Shown here piece by piece: positions 1 through 7,419 of a stretch of DNA of 10,353 nt (its first letter is position 1; every line of letters starts with the position of its first letter). The notes under the pieces were generated by a model, which was not told where the DNA came from, did not search any database, and worked only from the letters and a program-made list of their open reading frames with translations. The translations under genes were made by a program, and so were the position numbers. The stretch comes from CAYFJO01 sp964343305 (GTDB taxonomy: Bacteria; Planctomycetota; Planctomycetia; Pirellulales; Pirellulaceae): assembly GCA_964343305.1 (NCBI GenBank), contig CAYFJO010000394.1, positions 1 to 10,353 on the forward strand, read 5' to 3'.

Positions 1-2
1 TT

Positions 3-1130
3 CGTACTACAGCAGATATTCGGTTTAAGGGTGTGGGTGATGAGGCATACGTTTACGGTACGCCAGAGCGCACCGGCACGTTCGTCATGTGCTACTCGAA
101 TATTTACGTACTTATCAATTCGAGTACCCGCGATCTCCAAACCACGGCTGCGCGAGTCATTGAGACGGCGTTGGAAACAATCGCTCAACAGGCCGCAAGC
201 AATGCGAAGGCGGCCAGCGAAAAGCCAGCCCTTGCCGCGGACGACTCAGCGAGAATACAAGGAAGTTGGAAACTACTCTTTGAAGAAAAGAACGGAAAGA
301 GAGAAAGGGAATCCGGCGATGTGGTTTTTACATTCGACAAGAATACGTTGTTGCTGGGCGGTTCCCGCATTCCACCGAATCCACGCCTGGCTGGGACTCG
401 AACCTTCTCTCTAGTTGAAAAATCGAGGCCGAATAAGTTAATGATGACGTACAAAGAACCGAGTTGGGTGAAGCCCGTGCCGGACCTGGCAGTTCCGGCT
501 TTTCCGAAAGACCCTGAACTACGAAAGAGATTCGAAAAGGAATTGCTGAAGTCACCTTACGATTTGGACGCATGGCTATCGGGCTGGATGGCGCCGCGAG
601 CTGAGTTCGCTTACTCGCTTGAGGGCGACACATTGACCTTGTGTTGCCGCTCAGAGTTCGTGGAAAGAAAAGGACAGGTGTTCAAGGCCGCCGACTCGCT
701 CGCGACAGAGAAGGATGACAAACGCATAATGTGGGTATTGAAGCGTACGACCGAGAACCATTTGCCGCCCGTCACGCCGGAAAGCGTTGGCCGCACGTTT
801 CGGACACAGGTTAAAAAGGTCATTGACAAGAATCCAGCATTTCGAGAATTGGTAAACTCGAACGTGGAACTTCGCGAGTTTGTCGAATCCGAAAAACCGG
901 AGCGATTCGCGGTGAAGCGGTCTTCGTTTTCCGAGGCGATGAAACGGGTTAATGCCCTCATCGAACAAGAAAAGGCGACCCCGATTCTGCATGGAAGATT
1001 GCAGGACTTGAAACGTGAAGAAGATTGCTGGATCGCCACCTTCACCAGCAAATTCTCATCCGGACTTGAAGGCTATCTCGATGTAAAAACGGGGAACCTG
1101 GTCTTCTTGTGGATCACGCCAGAGGGATAG
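3..1130 (+). CDS. Multidomain protein of unknown function with TIGR03067-like lipocalin domain, 5' end outside window
   Basis: The reading frame is open from base 3, so the true start lies before the window; the GTG at 33 is internal, because the residues before it (RFKG) align with the paralogue downstream. Three parts are visible. (1) Bases 3-180 carry FKGVGDEAY...MCYSNIYVLI...ARVIETALE, matching the C-terminus of the next gene. (2) Bases about 255-750 resemble the Planctomycetes lipocalin-like domain TIGR03067: an IQGSWKL opening with NGK soon after, and the hallmark YSLEGDTLTLC strand near 622, closing with MWVLKRT. (3) Bases about 780-1130 form a charged alpha/beta region ending in GYLDVKTGNLVFLW that I do not recognise. 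An Ala-rich linker (AASNAKAASEKPALAAD) joins parts 1 and 2. The protein is probably exported, like its paralogue, but the signal peptide is not visible. Function unknown. It ends 25 bases before the next gene, so co-transcription is likely. Confidence 0.8.
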   Translation, partial: RTTADIRFKGVGDEAYVYGTPERTGTFVMCYSNIYVLINSSTRDLQTTAARVIETALETIAQQAASNAKAASEKPALAADDSARIQGSWKLLFEEKNGKRERESGDVVFTFDKNTLLLGGSRIPPNPRLAGTRTFSLVEKSRPNKLMMTYKEPSWVKPVPDLAVPAFPKDPELRKRFEKELLKSPYDLDAWLSGWMAPRAEFAYSLEGDTLTLCCRSEFVERKGQVFKAADSLATEKDDKRIMWVLKRTTENHLPPVTPESVGRTFRTQVKKVIDKNPAFRELVNSNVELREFVESEKPERFAVKRSSFSEAMKRVNALIEQEKATPILHGRLQDLKREEDCWIATFTSKFSSGLEGYLDVKTGNLVFLWITPEG

Positions 1131-1143
1131 ATTCGCTCATTGC

Positions 1144-1149
1144 AGGAGA
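1144..1149 (+). promoter_or_regulatory. Ribosome binding site of the gene at 1156
   Basis: AGGAGA lies 6 bases upstream of the ATG at 1156 and supports that start, which also opens directly into a signal peptide. It sits in the 25-base gap after the preceding stop codon, as expected for a gene read from the same transcript. Confidence 0.7.
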
Positions 1150-1155
1150 TACCCA

Positions 1156-2427
1156 ATGCACCGACCACTGGCCCTGGCTGTACTGATGGCTGTTCTTTGT
1201 GTCATTCCCACGATGACGGTAGCAAAGAATGTCACACGTTATGGCGATGATTCGTCTTTCTGGAAGAACCACGTCCTCGTCGTCGCCACCGTAGAAGGCG
1301 TGGAGCATCGATCCGAACAGAAGTTCTTCGTCGGTTTACTTGTCACTGAATGTGTGCCAACTCGGTTTCCCTTTGGAAATCGAGTCACGGCAGAATATGA
1401 AAAGCCAAGCGACTCAGACAATGCAAATTTCGGAAACTTGCTGAAGGGCCTGAAGACTGGCGACAAGGTGATGGTATTGTTACGACCGTCGTACGGTCAC
1501 TTGACACTTCCAAATGGCCTGGGAGAGGTCTTTGCTATGATGCCCGATCGTGGTGCGCCCCTCTATCGCATCGCCACACCTGACGATCCTAAACTGTCCG
1601 ACACAATCAGGATCGTCAAAGCATGCACGACCGAGAATTTGTCTCAACGCATTGTGGCGATCGGTGCCGCTCTTCAGAAGTCTTCAAGTCGCGACGTGAA
1701 ACAATTCGGCGCACAGTATCTTGATCTCCTCGTACGAGATTCTGAATCGGATGTCCAAAACGCCAAAACGCTTTTGCAAAAAACAAGGGCCGATTTGGAG
1801 CACAGCGACACAAGCACCAACGACCAAAGCAGTGAGACGGACAACAAGACAACGAAGCCGAAAGCCAACATTGAAAAAAATGCGACGGAATCACGAGTGC
1901 GCCGAACGTTGGATTCCTTAGTGGCGGGAAACTTGGACGAGTTTTCTGTGCCGGATATCGACGAGATTGATCGGGGCAAGAACGCAAAGCTGCCCGTGTC
2001 GCGTTGGCCCGCTGCGTTGGAGGCTGTCCGGAAGGGCATGGCGAAAGAGTTCGGCGACATGACACTGAAAGAGGACCGTCGGCACAAGACGGGCGCACCT
2101 GAATCTCATCTCCTCAGATACCGACACAACAAAAATGGGCTTGATATCGACCTCTTGTGTTACGACACCCCGCGTGAAGCAGGCAAAGCCCTTCACGTCA
2201 GTGACCAACACGTCAGCGTCAAAACCGTCAGCACCAAACCTGGTGATGAGTTTCGATTGAAAGGCCTGGGCGATGAAGCATACCGGTATTTCCCAAGCGG
2301 TACCGTGATCATGTGCTACTCAAACGTCTTCGTCCTCATCAAGGGGCAACCGGCCGATCTAAAAGCCAAAACTGCGAGAGTAATTGCCAATCGTCTAGAA
2401 AATGTCGCCGAGCTGGCAACACCGTAG
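1156..2427 (+). CDS. Secreted protein of unknown function, paralogous C-terminal module
   Basis: The 423-residue product starts with a Sec signal peptide (hydrophobic core about residues 5-20, likely cleavage after TVA at 23). Residues 35-160 look like a compact beta-rich domain (FWKNHVLVVATVEG; LKTGDKVMVLLRPSYG) with a possible OB- or SH3-type fold; this is a guess from strand pattern only. Residues 160-210 look helical. Residues 215-247 are a polar Ser/Thr/Asn/Lys linker. Residues 280-423 form a second domain containing LDIDLLCYDTP and ending in FRLKGLGDEAY...MCYSNVFVLI...ARVIANRLE. This last part is shared with the gene upstream (bases 3-180), which indicates duplication. Cys335 and Cys387 fall in the conserved strands and could pair or bind a ligand in the periplasm. 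No catalytic motif was recognised. The start is fixed by the Shine-Dalgarno site and the signal peptide. I can assign no named family. Confidence 0.85.
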   Translation: MHRPLALAVLMAVLCVIPTMTVAKNVTRYGDDSSFWKNHVLVVATVEGVEHRSEQKFFVGLLVTECVPTRFPFGNRVTAEYEKPSDSDNANFGNLLKGLKTGDKVMVLLRPSYGHLTLPNGLGEVFAMMPDRGAPLYRIATPDDPKLSDTIRIVKACTTENLSQRIVAIGAALQKSSSRDVKQFGAQYLDLLVRDSESDVQNAKTLLQKTRADLEHSDTSTNDQSSETDNKTTKPKANIEKNATESRVRRTLDSLVAGNLDEFSVPDIDEIDRGKNAKLPVSRWPAALEAVRKGMAKEFGDMTLKEDRRHKTGAPESHLLRYRHNKNGLDIDLLCYDTPREAGKALHVSDQHVSVKTVSTKPGDEFRLKGLGDEAYRYFPSGTVIMCYSNVFVLIKGQPADLKAKTARVIANRLENVAELATP

Positions 2428-2882
2428 ATGCTCGAGCCAGAAGCGGGCGATGCCGAGAAGGCGAAGCACGCGTCACGACTTGTTTACACTCGACGCTAAG
2501 TCGCAGCGGTGTCCAATTCGAGGGCACACCTCTGCGAGTTCGGAGATTCTCTTCCCGCGGGCGGGTGATGCAACCGACTGCAGGTAGCAAATCGCAGAAC
2601 TCGCGTAGGTCACGATCCCCGAGTACACGAAACGAATCACCGAGGTCTAAACATGACTGCGCCAACCAAATTGTTTTTGGGGAGTCACAAATCACATTGA
2701 CGGCATGATCCCAGAGCAGCGGGAAAGTGCATGTGGCCCAATGGGACGAGTTTTGTCGGACGGCCGATCTTTGTCAGTATATACCTTCCACAACACATCC
2801 CAATGCCCGAGTCGCGTCGCTCCTTGATCCGGCAAAGACGATGATCTGTGCGCTCTGACAAAAATCTATTGTCAATAATAGC
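2428..2882. other. Intergenic, 455 bases without a convincing gene
   Basis: Short open frames exist on both strands but none has a Shine-Dalgarno site, a recognisable motif or a plausible composition. The stretch separates convergent transcription units: the + strand pair ending at 2427 and the - strand broken locus ending at 2883. The only structured elements seen are a small GC palindrome near 2554-2565 (CCCGCGGGCGGG) and a weak hairpin beside the stop codon at 2883. No clear terminator for the + strand pair was found. Confidence 0.6.
2861..2881 (-). terminator. Weak candidate intrinsic terminator after the beta-helix frame
   Basis: Read on the - strand, a 5-bp stem CTATT/AATAG (2877-2881 with 2866-2870, six-base loop) begins immediately after the stop codon and is followed by ATTTTTG. 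The run of T is right for an intrinsic terminator, but the stem is short and AT-rich, so it may be fortuitous. Confidence 0.25.
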
Positions 2883-3706
2883 CTACCGCTCCCGCGTCTT
2901 GAAACTCCAGACAGTTCCCTTTCGAATCGATCCATCGCGAGACACGGCGTCCACTCGCCAGTAGTACATGTCTCCGGCGCGTAGTTCGCCAGGATCTGTG
3001 ATATTTGAATCATTCAGTTCGACTTTGCCTTTGTGATCCTTGGCCGTGTTGGTGAAGTGGACGATGTGCCGTTTGGCGTCGTGGGCTTCCAGGAAAATCA
3101 GGTCGGCATCTTGTTTAACGTTGTCCGCACCATGCGGTGGGATGGGAGTCGAAGCCTTGCGTTGTTTGCGGCCAGGAATCCAGTAATTGGAATTGCCCGC
3201 TTCGTATGCGCCGATGTCGGGCGCATTACCGACAAACGGAATTTTCTCAAAGCGAATGCGTTCCGAGGGTCGGTCGGTTTTGGAGACGACCCGTCCCATG
3301 TCGATCACGGCGGAGCCAGGTTTGGGACGGAAGTCAAGGTTGGCGGGGTCGCGCAGGCTTTGCCGCACCACGCCGTTGCCGCGCAGATTGTTTTCCAAAC
3401 GGGCGTTGACTTTTTCGTCCGGTCTGCTGGGGGTCCAGGCGACGATCATGTCGGCGAGGTTATTGCGCACCAGCGTGTGGCGGTTGTGCGGGGGCGTGTT
3501 GCCGAACTCGCTCGGGACCGCGAAATAACTGTTGTAGAAACTGTTGTTAAACAAAAGGTGGTAGTCGCCTTTGAACTTGCTGCCGCCGGAAGCGTGGTTG
3601 AACACCACGTTGTGGTGCATGCATCCGCCGGAACGTATTCCACGATCGAGCCTTTTCCTGGCCGAATGCCTTCCGAATTTCCAGCCGTGTGGATGGTGTT
3701 GCGTCG
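2883..3706 (-). pseudogene. C-terminal fragment of a secreted right-handed parallel beta-helix protein, N-terminus lost and frameshifted
   Basis: Recognisable homology starts at about 3706 with RNTIHTAGNSEGIRPGKGS, moves to another frame near 3631-3637, then runs cleanly (SGGCMHHNVVFNHASGG...NNSFYN...) to the stop at 2883. The repeated Asn-rich short strands (HHNVVFN, LLFNNSFYN, LVRNNLAD, LENNLRG) are typical of pectate-lyase-like beta-helices, and PGSAVIDMG...DIGAYE is the usual closing motif of planctomycete helix proteins. A C-terminal all-beta module follows, ending in YYWRVDAVSRDG...GTVWSF, similar to fibronectin-III-like tails of such proteins. The family is exported and often acts on or binds polysaccharides; no catalytic residues can be placed here. 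The upstream helix coils and signal peptide are missing, replaced by sulfatase sequence. The in-frame ATG at 3773 belongs to an out-of-frame reading of the sulfatase and is not a real start. Confidence 0.75.
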
Positions 3707-4602
3707 GCAAACGTGGCACAAGCCGCGTAGGCGCGAATGAAATCCGAGTAGGCGCCCTCCCGCCGCCGCTCAACTTTCATCATGCCCTGCCAGAACCACC
3801 TCTTGCTGCGCAACAGGGACTTCGCACCCGGGGGCAGATCGTTCCAGTCGTTGTCTCCGCGAGTTGGCAGTCCAATGTCTTGATAACGTTCGTGATAAGC
3901 CGCCGGAGCGAAGAACGGTGAATGGGGCTTGTAGATACCGCAGGCGAGGAACATCGGCTTGCCGTCTTCCGGCCGGTTTAACGCCTTGATGCAGTAGTTC
4001 GCCGTATGGTAGTCGATCGAATCTTCAATGCGGCTGGGCCATTGGCCCCAATCGGTGTTGCGCGATCCATATTCCGGCGCGTCGTTCAGCTTCTCCGGCG
4101 GATACTTCTGCGGACGCATGTGCTGAAAGTCGTGAAACGAACCGTCGTCGTGAAATGCTCCGTTCATATGGTGATGGAATATCTTTCCGGCGCCACGGAC
4201 GTCGTAGCCAGCAACCATAAACTGCTGCATGATCGTCTTGCGATTGGGAACGGCGTGACGCCAGTCGCTTTTGTTCCCGTAGCTTCCGGTCGTCGACGGT
4301 CGCAATCCCGTTAGCGTCGCCACCCGCGACGGATTGCACGCGGCCGATGCGCAGTAAGCGCGAGTAAATGTCATGCCTCGCTTGGCGAGCCGCTCAAGAT
4401 TTGGAGTCTTAATCTGAGCGTCGGAATCGAGCAAAGAATTCCAGTCGTTCATGTCGTCCACAACGATGAACAACACGTCCGGCGCGTGTCGGGCGTCGGC
4501 TGCTGCCAAGTCCGACGGCATAAGCAAGACAACGGCACAACATGCAACTGCAGCCGACCAGTGACACAAAATGGGCGACAGCATATCAGCGAGGTTCTTC
4601 AT
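3547..4602 (-). pseudogene. Truncated secreted sulfatase (iduronate-2-sulfatase-like), fused at about 3700 to unrelated sequence
   Basis: The frame encodes 351 residues, but only about the first 301 are sulfatase. Residues 17-37 form a signal peptide. Metal ligands appear as VVDDMNDW (Asp49, Asp50), and the formylglycine site is C89-N-P-S-R93 in ACNPSRVATLTG, a Cys-type site needing activation by a formylglycine-generating enzyme. GKIFHHH (Lys140) and YKPHSP (Lys225, His227) are further active-site segments of the iduronate-2-sulfatase-like group. Homology stops at AYAACATFADA; such enzymes continue for roughly 150-200 residues, including the distal metal ligands (SDHG motif) and the C-terminal sheet. 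Here the last 50 residues are an Arg/Gln-rich out-of-frame reading of beta-helix DNA. Without the distal metal site the product should be inactive. No strong Shine-Dalgarno is seen before the ATG at 4602; the start rests on the signal peptide. Confidence 0.8.
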
Positions 4603-4997
4603 GTTGCCAACTGCGCAATTGATGTATCTCCGTGTCCCTACTGATTGACGTTCATTCTACCTCAACACGAGCAACTGCGCCGCTCTTCATTCCGCTGGTC
4701 CGAAAGCCACATCTGGTAGACCATCATGATGCTTGCAACGACGGAAGCGTCACCGGTGTGAACCTCGAGTGAGCCATCGCGCCCGTATGAACGGCGATTT
4801 CTTCGACACGGCGGCTGCATCGACTTCGACAGTTTGGATTGGACCGCAGCTCGCCGAGGTAACACTGACCGAACGCCCTTTGGCGTACAAAGCATTACTG
4901 TTAGAGATCAGAGCGCCGTCAAATTGACACAATCACCGTTCCCTCAACTCGCCATCGTGCAGGTGCTGATCGCGATTTGTGGGAGTCGATTCGTGCT

Positions 4998-5016
4998 CGC
5001 GGTGATCTTCACCGCG
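4998..5016. repeat. Perfect 8-bp inverted repeat with 3-base loop
   Basis: CGCGGTGA-TCT-TCACCGCG can form a stable hairpin on either strand. It is not followed by a T-run on either side, so it is not a standard intrinsic terminator. The arm sequence GCGGTGAT recurs once more at 5044-5051. It could be a protein-binding dyad or a structured RNA stem; the sequence does not decide. Confidence 0.5.
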
Positions 5017-5206
5017 GGAATTGGCCGATTGCATTTTCTGCCTGCGGTGATTTAGACCGACGCGCCGAATGCAAATTCGCAGCCTGCTGCGGCGTGGCGT
5101 TCTGCGAAGATGGGTGTATCGTGTTCCCCCGGCGTTTTTGCGAACTGTAACAGCGCCAAAACACCATCGGTTTCAGCGACCGAAGGTGGCCGAAGCTGCT
5201 CGTCTT

Positions 5207-5251
5207 GATACAGAACGTGATACAGAATCGGTGGCAAACGATACAGAATCG
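5207..5251. repeat. Three direct copies of GATACAGAA (two exact 12-mers), iteron-like
   Basis: GATACAGAA occurs at 5207-5215, 5219-5227 and 5240-5248. The last two extend to the exact 12-mer GATACAGAATCG (5219-5230, 5240-5251) and are 21 bases apart, about two helical turns; the first is 12 bases from the second. The cluster lies about 115 bases beyond the stop codon of the ATPase gene. Such phased direct repeats are typical of binding sites for replication initiators, recombinases or regulators, but with three copies this is only suggestive. Confidence 0.5.
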
Positions 5252-5365
5252 CGTAAAATACGTGCGTTCCAGCGAGCCTGCTGAGAATGCTGCCTCTCCC
5301 CAACTGGTTTGGAATCAACAACTTCGGTCGACGGCTCAGGCGAGAATTCGCCAGCGAGTAGGGGC

Positions 5366-6844
5366 CTACGGAACCGAAGGGCGTTTGCGGCTCGACCGGT
5401 CCATTCGCTTGATAGATACCCCATGCTCCTTCATGACGGGGATCAGTTCACTCAGCTGGCTACTTACCCATCGCGGCGAACCAGGCCAAGATCTTGCGCC
5501 CACAGCGGCCGCGGTCTCGCTTGCACAATTCTTGAGCTGGCGTAGCAACTCTCCCGCCGTTCCCTCCCACGGCATTTCCGTCTTTGCCACGAACCGAAGC
5601 AACGACGTTGCCACTGCGGAATCCTCAATAATCTCGTAGTGATGTTCTTTGATCGCCGTGTGGTAGGCCAAATCAAATTCATTGATATCCCGCCCCAACG
5701 CCGCCGCAACGGCTCGTCCGAACCGCGCGAGCTCCGCAAGTCGAAAGTCGCCCGTTGCGGGAGTAGAGGGAAAGATGTGTAAAGTGCGACACAGCAAATC
5801 CAGCAGCCCACCGAAGATCTTCGCCCGCTCCGCCTCGAATTGCTCCTCAAGGTTCGGACGCTCCGCAAACTCGCTTACGCGATTGAACCTCACGACGATG
5901 CATCGGTCTAAGAAATCCGGACGCGTGCTGGGCAGGTCAATGCCGTTGAAGATGCAGGCTCGCCGATAGGACATGATGAAAGCGTCGCTGTCGCTGAAGA
6001 GCCGCCGTCGTTCAATGCCCCCGCCAGTCACAAGTCGGCAAAAGAAGTCGGCTTCCTTGCGGCGTAAACCGCTCAGATTGTCGAACATCGGCAAAGCATG
6101 ATGATGAGCGATTTGCGGCAATGCGCGTCGGTCGAACTCACCCAATTCGCAAATGGAACTCGGATCCAGCATGCTACGCAAACGCTGTCCCGTGGTGGAC
6201 TTTCTGGACGCCGGTGGCCCCACCAGCAGAAGCATCGGCGTGGCGATCGTCGGGTGCATTGCCGAAAGCGTCCAAGCGAGGATCAGGAGCTGTTCGGCGT
6301 CGTTCTTTGCGGAAATGTGTTTGAAAAGATCGAGCGCATCGCCTCCAGGCACAGGCACCGGAAGCGGCTTCTGGTGCTTCTGGCGAATGAACAAGGGGCG
6401 GTCGTGTTTGCGCAGATTCCAACCGTCACTGTCGACTTCGACGTGCTGCCAAGTGCTGTCGGACAGGTCGATCAACACTTTGTTGTCACGGAACGCAAAG
6501 CGGTTATAAACCTCAATCTCTTCCATCTCGGCCTCGTACTCCAATTCCTGAAGTAGTCTCTTGAGACGCGCTGCCTTGATTAAGAAGTTGTCCCTGAAGA
6601 GTCTGCGCAAACAACCACGAAACTTTTTGGACTTGAGGGGCCAAGACTCGAAGTGCTCATCTACCTTGATGAAGCCCATCGGCGTTCCAACCGTATCGGT
6701 GAAGAACTTCGCCCCGAAAGTCAGAAGCGAATCTACCGTTGCCTCCAGCTTGGGCTGGGTGCCTTTGGAGTTTTCGGCAACGCCATTGCCATCTGAGATT
6801 GACGCATCAACTGGCACACCGGGGACCATCTTGAGGGTATCCAT
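5366..6844 (-). CDS. Phage/integrative-element P-loop ATPase, SF3-helicase-like
   Basis: This 492-residue protein belongs by motif order to the ATPases found in prophages and integrative elements, thought to act as replicative helicase-like motors. Residues 40-165 form the N-terminal region (VLIDLSD...W..VEVDSDGW...LFIRQ...LPVPVPGGDALDLF). The ATPase core follows: Walker A GPPASRKST (209-217), Walker B-like LPMFDNLSGL (251-260, Asp255), the family signature CRLVTGGGIERRRLFSD (269-285), sensor IFNGID (298-303, Asn300), and candidate arginine finger STRPDFLDR (306-314). Residues 425-485 (GTAGELLRQL; SWPGSPRWVSSQL; HGVSIKR) match the usual C-terminal winged-helix-like region, so the gene looks full length and intact. 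Walker A has Arg where Gly normally precedes the Lys. The ATG at 6844 has a strong Shine-Dalgarno. No primase or integrase gene is adjacent. The family role is established only by association; the biochemical role here is inferred. Confidence 0.8.
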   Translation of the reverse strand: MDTLKMVPGVPVDASISDGNGVAENSKGTQPKLEATVDSLLTFGAKFFTDTVGTPMGFIKVDEHFESWPLKSKKFRGCLRRLFRDNFLIKAARLKRLLQELEYEAEMEEIEVYNRFAFRDNKVLIDLSDSTWQHVEVDSDGWNLRKHDRPLFIRQKHQKPLPVPVPGGDALDLFKHISAKNDAEQLLILAWTLSAMHPTIATPMLLLVGPPASRKSTTGQRLRSMLDPSSICELGEFDRRALPQIAHHHALPMFDNLSGLRRKEADFFCRLVTGGGIERRRLFSDSDAFIMSYRRACIFNGIDLPSTRPDFLDRCIVVRFNRVSEFAERPNLEEQFEAERAKIFGGLLDLLCRTLHIFPSTPATGDFRLAELARFGRAVAAALGRDINEFDLAYHTAIKEHHYEIIEDSAVATSLLRFVAKTEMPWEGTAGELLRQLKNCASETAAAVGARSWPGSPRWVSSQLSELIPVMKEHGVSIKRMDRSSRKRPSVP

Positions 6845-7139
6845 GAAATCGCTCCTTCTACGGGATCAGCCAACGCTCAACAGCTCGTTGCTGTCATCAT
6901 GAAGCGTGGCCGCTACACGCAGGTAGCGATATTCCGAATGACCGAGGGGACCGCGGAGAGACGCCGACTTGGAAGCGTCGCGGCGGCCTTGGGCAGGCGT
7001 TCTCTAGAGATCGAATCCCATCAGAAGTTGAACGAAGAATATTCCGGCGCCCGGATCCGCAACATTTCAATGTTTGTGCGAAACATATCGTCAGCTGCGT
7101 CGAGTGATGCTGGATGGGCATCGTGTCAGTCATGACGGG
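6845..7139. other. Spacer between the small SH3-like gene and the ATPase gene, no gene seen
   Basis: Open frames of about 78 codons occur on both strands over almost the same bases, but neither has a plausible Shine-Dalgarno site or a recognisable motif, and their composition (Arg/Ser/Pro-rich) looks like non-coding GC-rich DNA. The spacer presumably holds the leader of the ATPase gene; no good sigma70-type promoter was found. Confidence 0.5.
6852..6857 (-). promoter_or_regulatory. Ribosome binding site of the ATPase gene
   Basis: On the - strand AAGGAG (within AGAAGGAG) stands 7 bases before the ATG at 6844. It is the best Shine-Dalgarno match in the window and supports both the start choice and the gene being functional. 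Confidence 0.75.
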
Positions 7140-7391
7140 CTAAGTAGGCAACGACAACCGAGAATGAGGCGATAGAATTCCACCGCGAGGTTCAATTGCC
7201 ACTGAGTACCACAATTCGAGCAACTCCTCGTTCGCAAAGGGGAACTCCTGAGCTTCAAGCCACTCGTCGGCGTCACCTGGCGTTGAGAAAGTCGCAAGCC
7301 GGACCGACGAGAAATCGTCCCAGACTCTCGTCACAGCTCCGGTCCGCCCGTACTCGTCCCTGACGCGTTCTCCCACCGCGAAGTGATTCAT
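7140..7391 (-). CDS. Small SH3-like hypothetical protein
   Basis: This frame gives 83 residues from the ATG at 7391 (MNHFAVGERV), or 89 from the ATG at 7409. It reads as a real protein: FAVGERVRDEYGRTGAVTRVWDD is the classic first hairpin of an SH3/KOW-like barrel (a G-x-V turn, then a basic and a hydrophobic strand), followed by DADEWLEAQEFPF and a closing ELWYSVAIEPRGGILSPHSRL. Proteins of this shape often bind nucleic acid or protein partners, but no function is known and I assign none. I prefer 7391 because the barrel starts there and GGAAA lies 9 bases upstream; 7409 has only a poor Shine-Dalgarno. It lies upstream of, and in the same direction as, the ATPase gene (295 bases apart), so the two may belong to one element. 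A perfect dyad just upstream could serve as its operator. Confidence 0.6.
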   Translation of the reverse strand: MNHFAVGERVRDEYGRTGAVTRVWDDFSSVRLATFSTPGDADEWLEAQEFPFANEELLELWYSVAIEPRGGILSPHSRLSLPT

Positions 7392-7419
7392 TACGGTCGA
7401 TTTCCGCATCTGGTCGCCA

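Larger units (their letters stand above)
4603..5365. other. Long non-coding or decayed stretch (763 bases) between sulfatase remnant and ATPase gene
   Basis: No convincing gene was found. On the - strand between 4932 and 4662 two overlapping frames read somewhat like protein (IQTVEVDAAAVSKKSPF in one, DGSLEVHTGDASVVASIMMV in the next) and could be a frameshifted relic, but I cannot name a family. The stretch also contains an 8-bp hairpin (4998-5016) and a cluster of direct repeats (5207-5251), listed separately. It holds the 3' flank of the ATPase gene and the upstream region of the sulfatase remnant. Confidence 0.5.

Noticed and set aside
2313..2708. Open frames on both strands around the end of the second gene
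   Set aside because: They overlap real coding sequence or intergenic DNA, are rich in Arg and Ser, and show no start signals or motifs.
3033..3740. 235-codon + strand open frame opposite the beta-helix remnant
   Set aside because: It is a shadow: the - strand frame has the beta-helix closing motif, Asn-rich coils and the YYWRVDAV module, whereas the + strand reading has no motif or ribosome binding site.
4662..4932. Possible frameshifted coding relic on the - strand
   Set aside because: Two neighbouring frames read like protein, but no family could be named and the opposite strand also has an open frame, so it is mentioned only under the intergenic entry.
5207..5251. CRISPR array
   Set aside because: The repeat is only 9-12 bases with spacers of 3 and 9-12 bases, far too short, and there are no cas genes.
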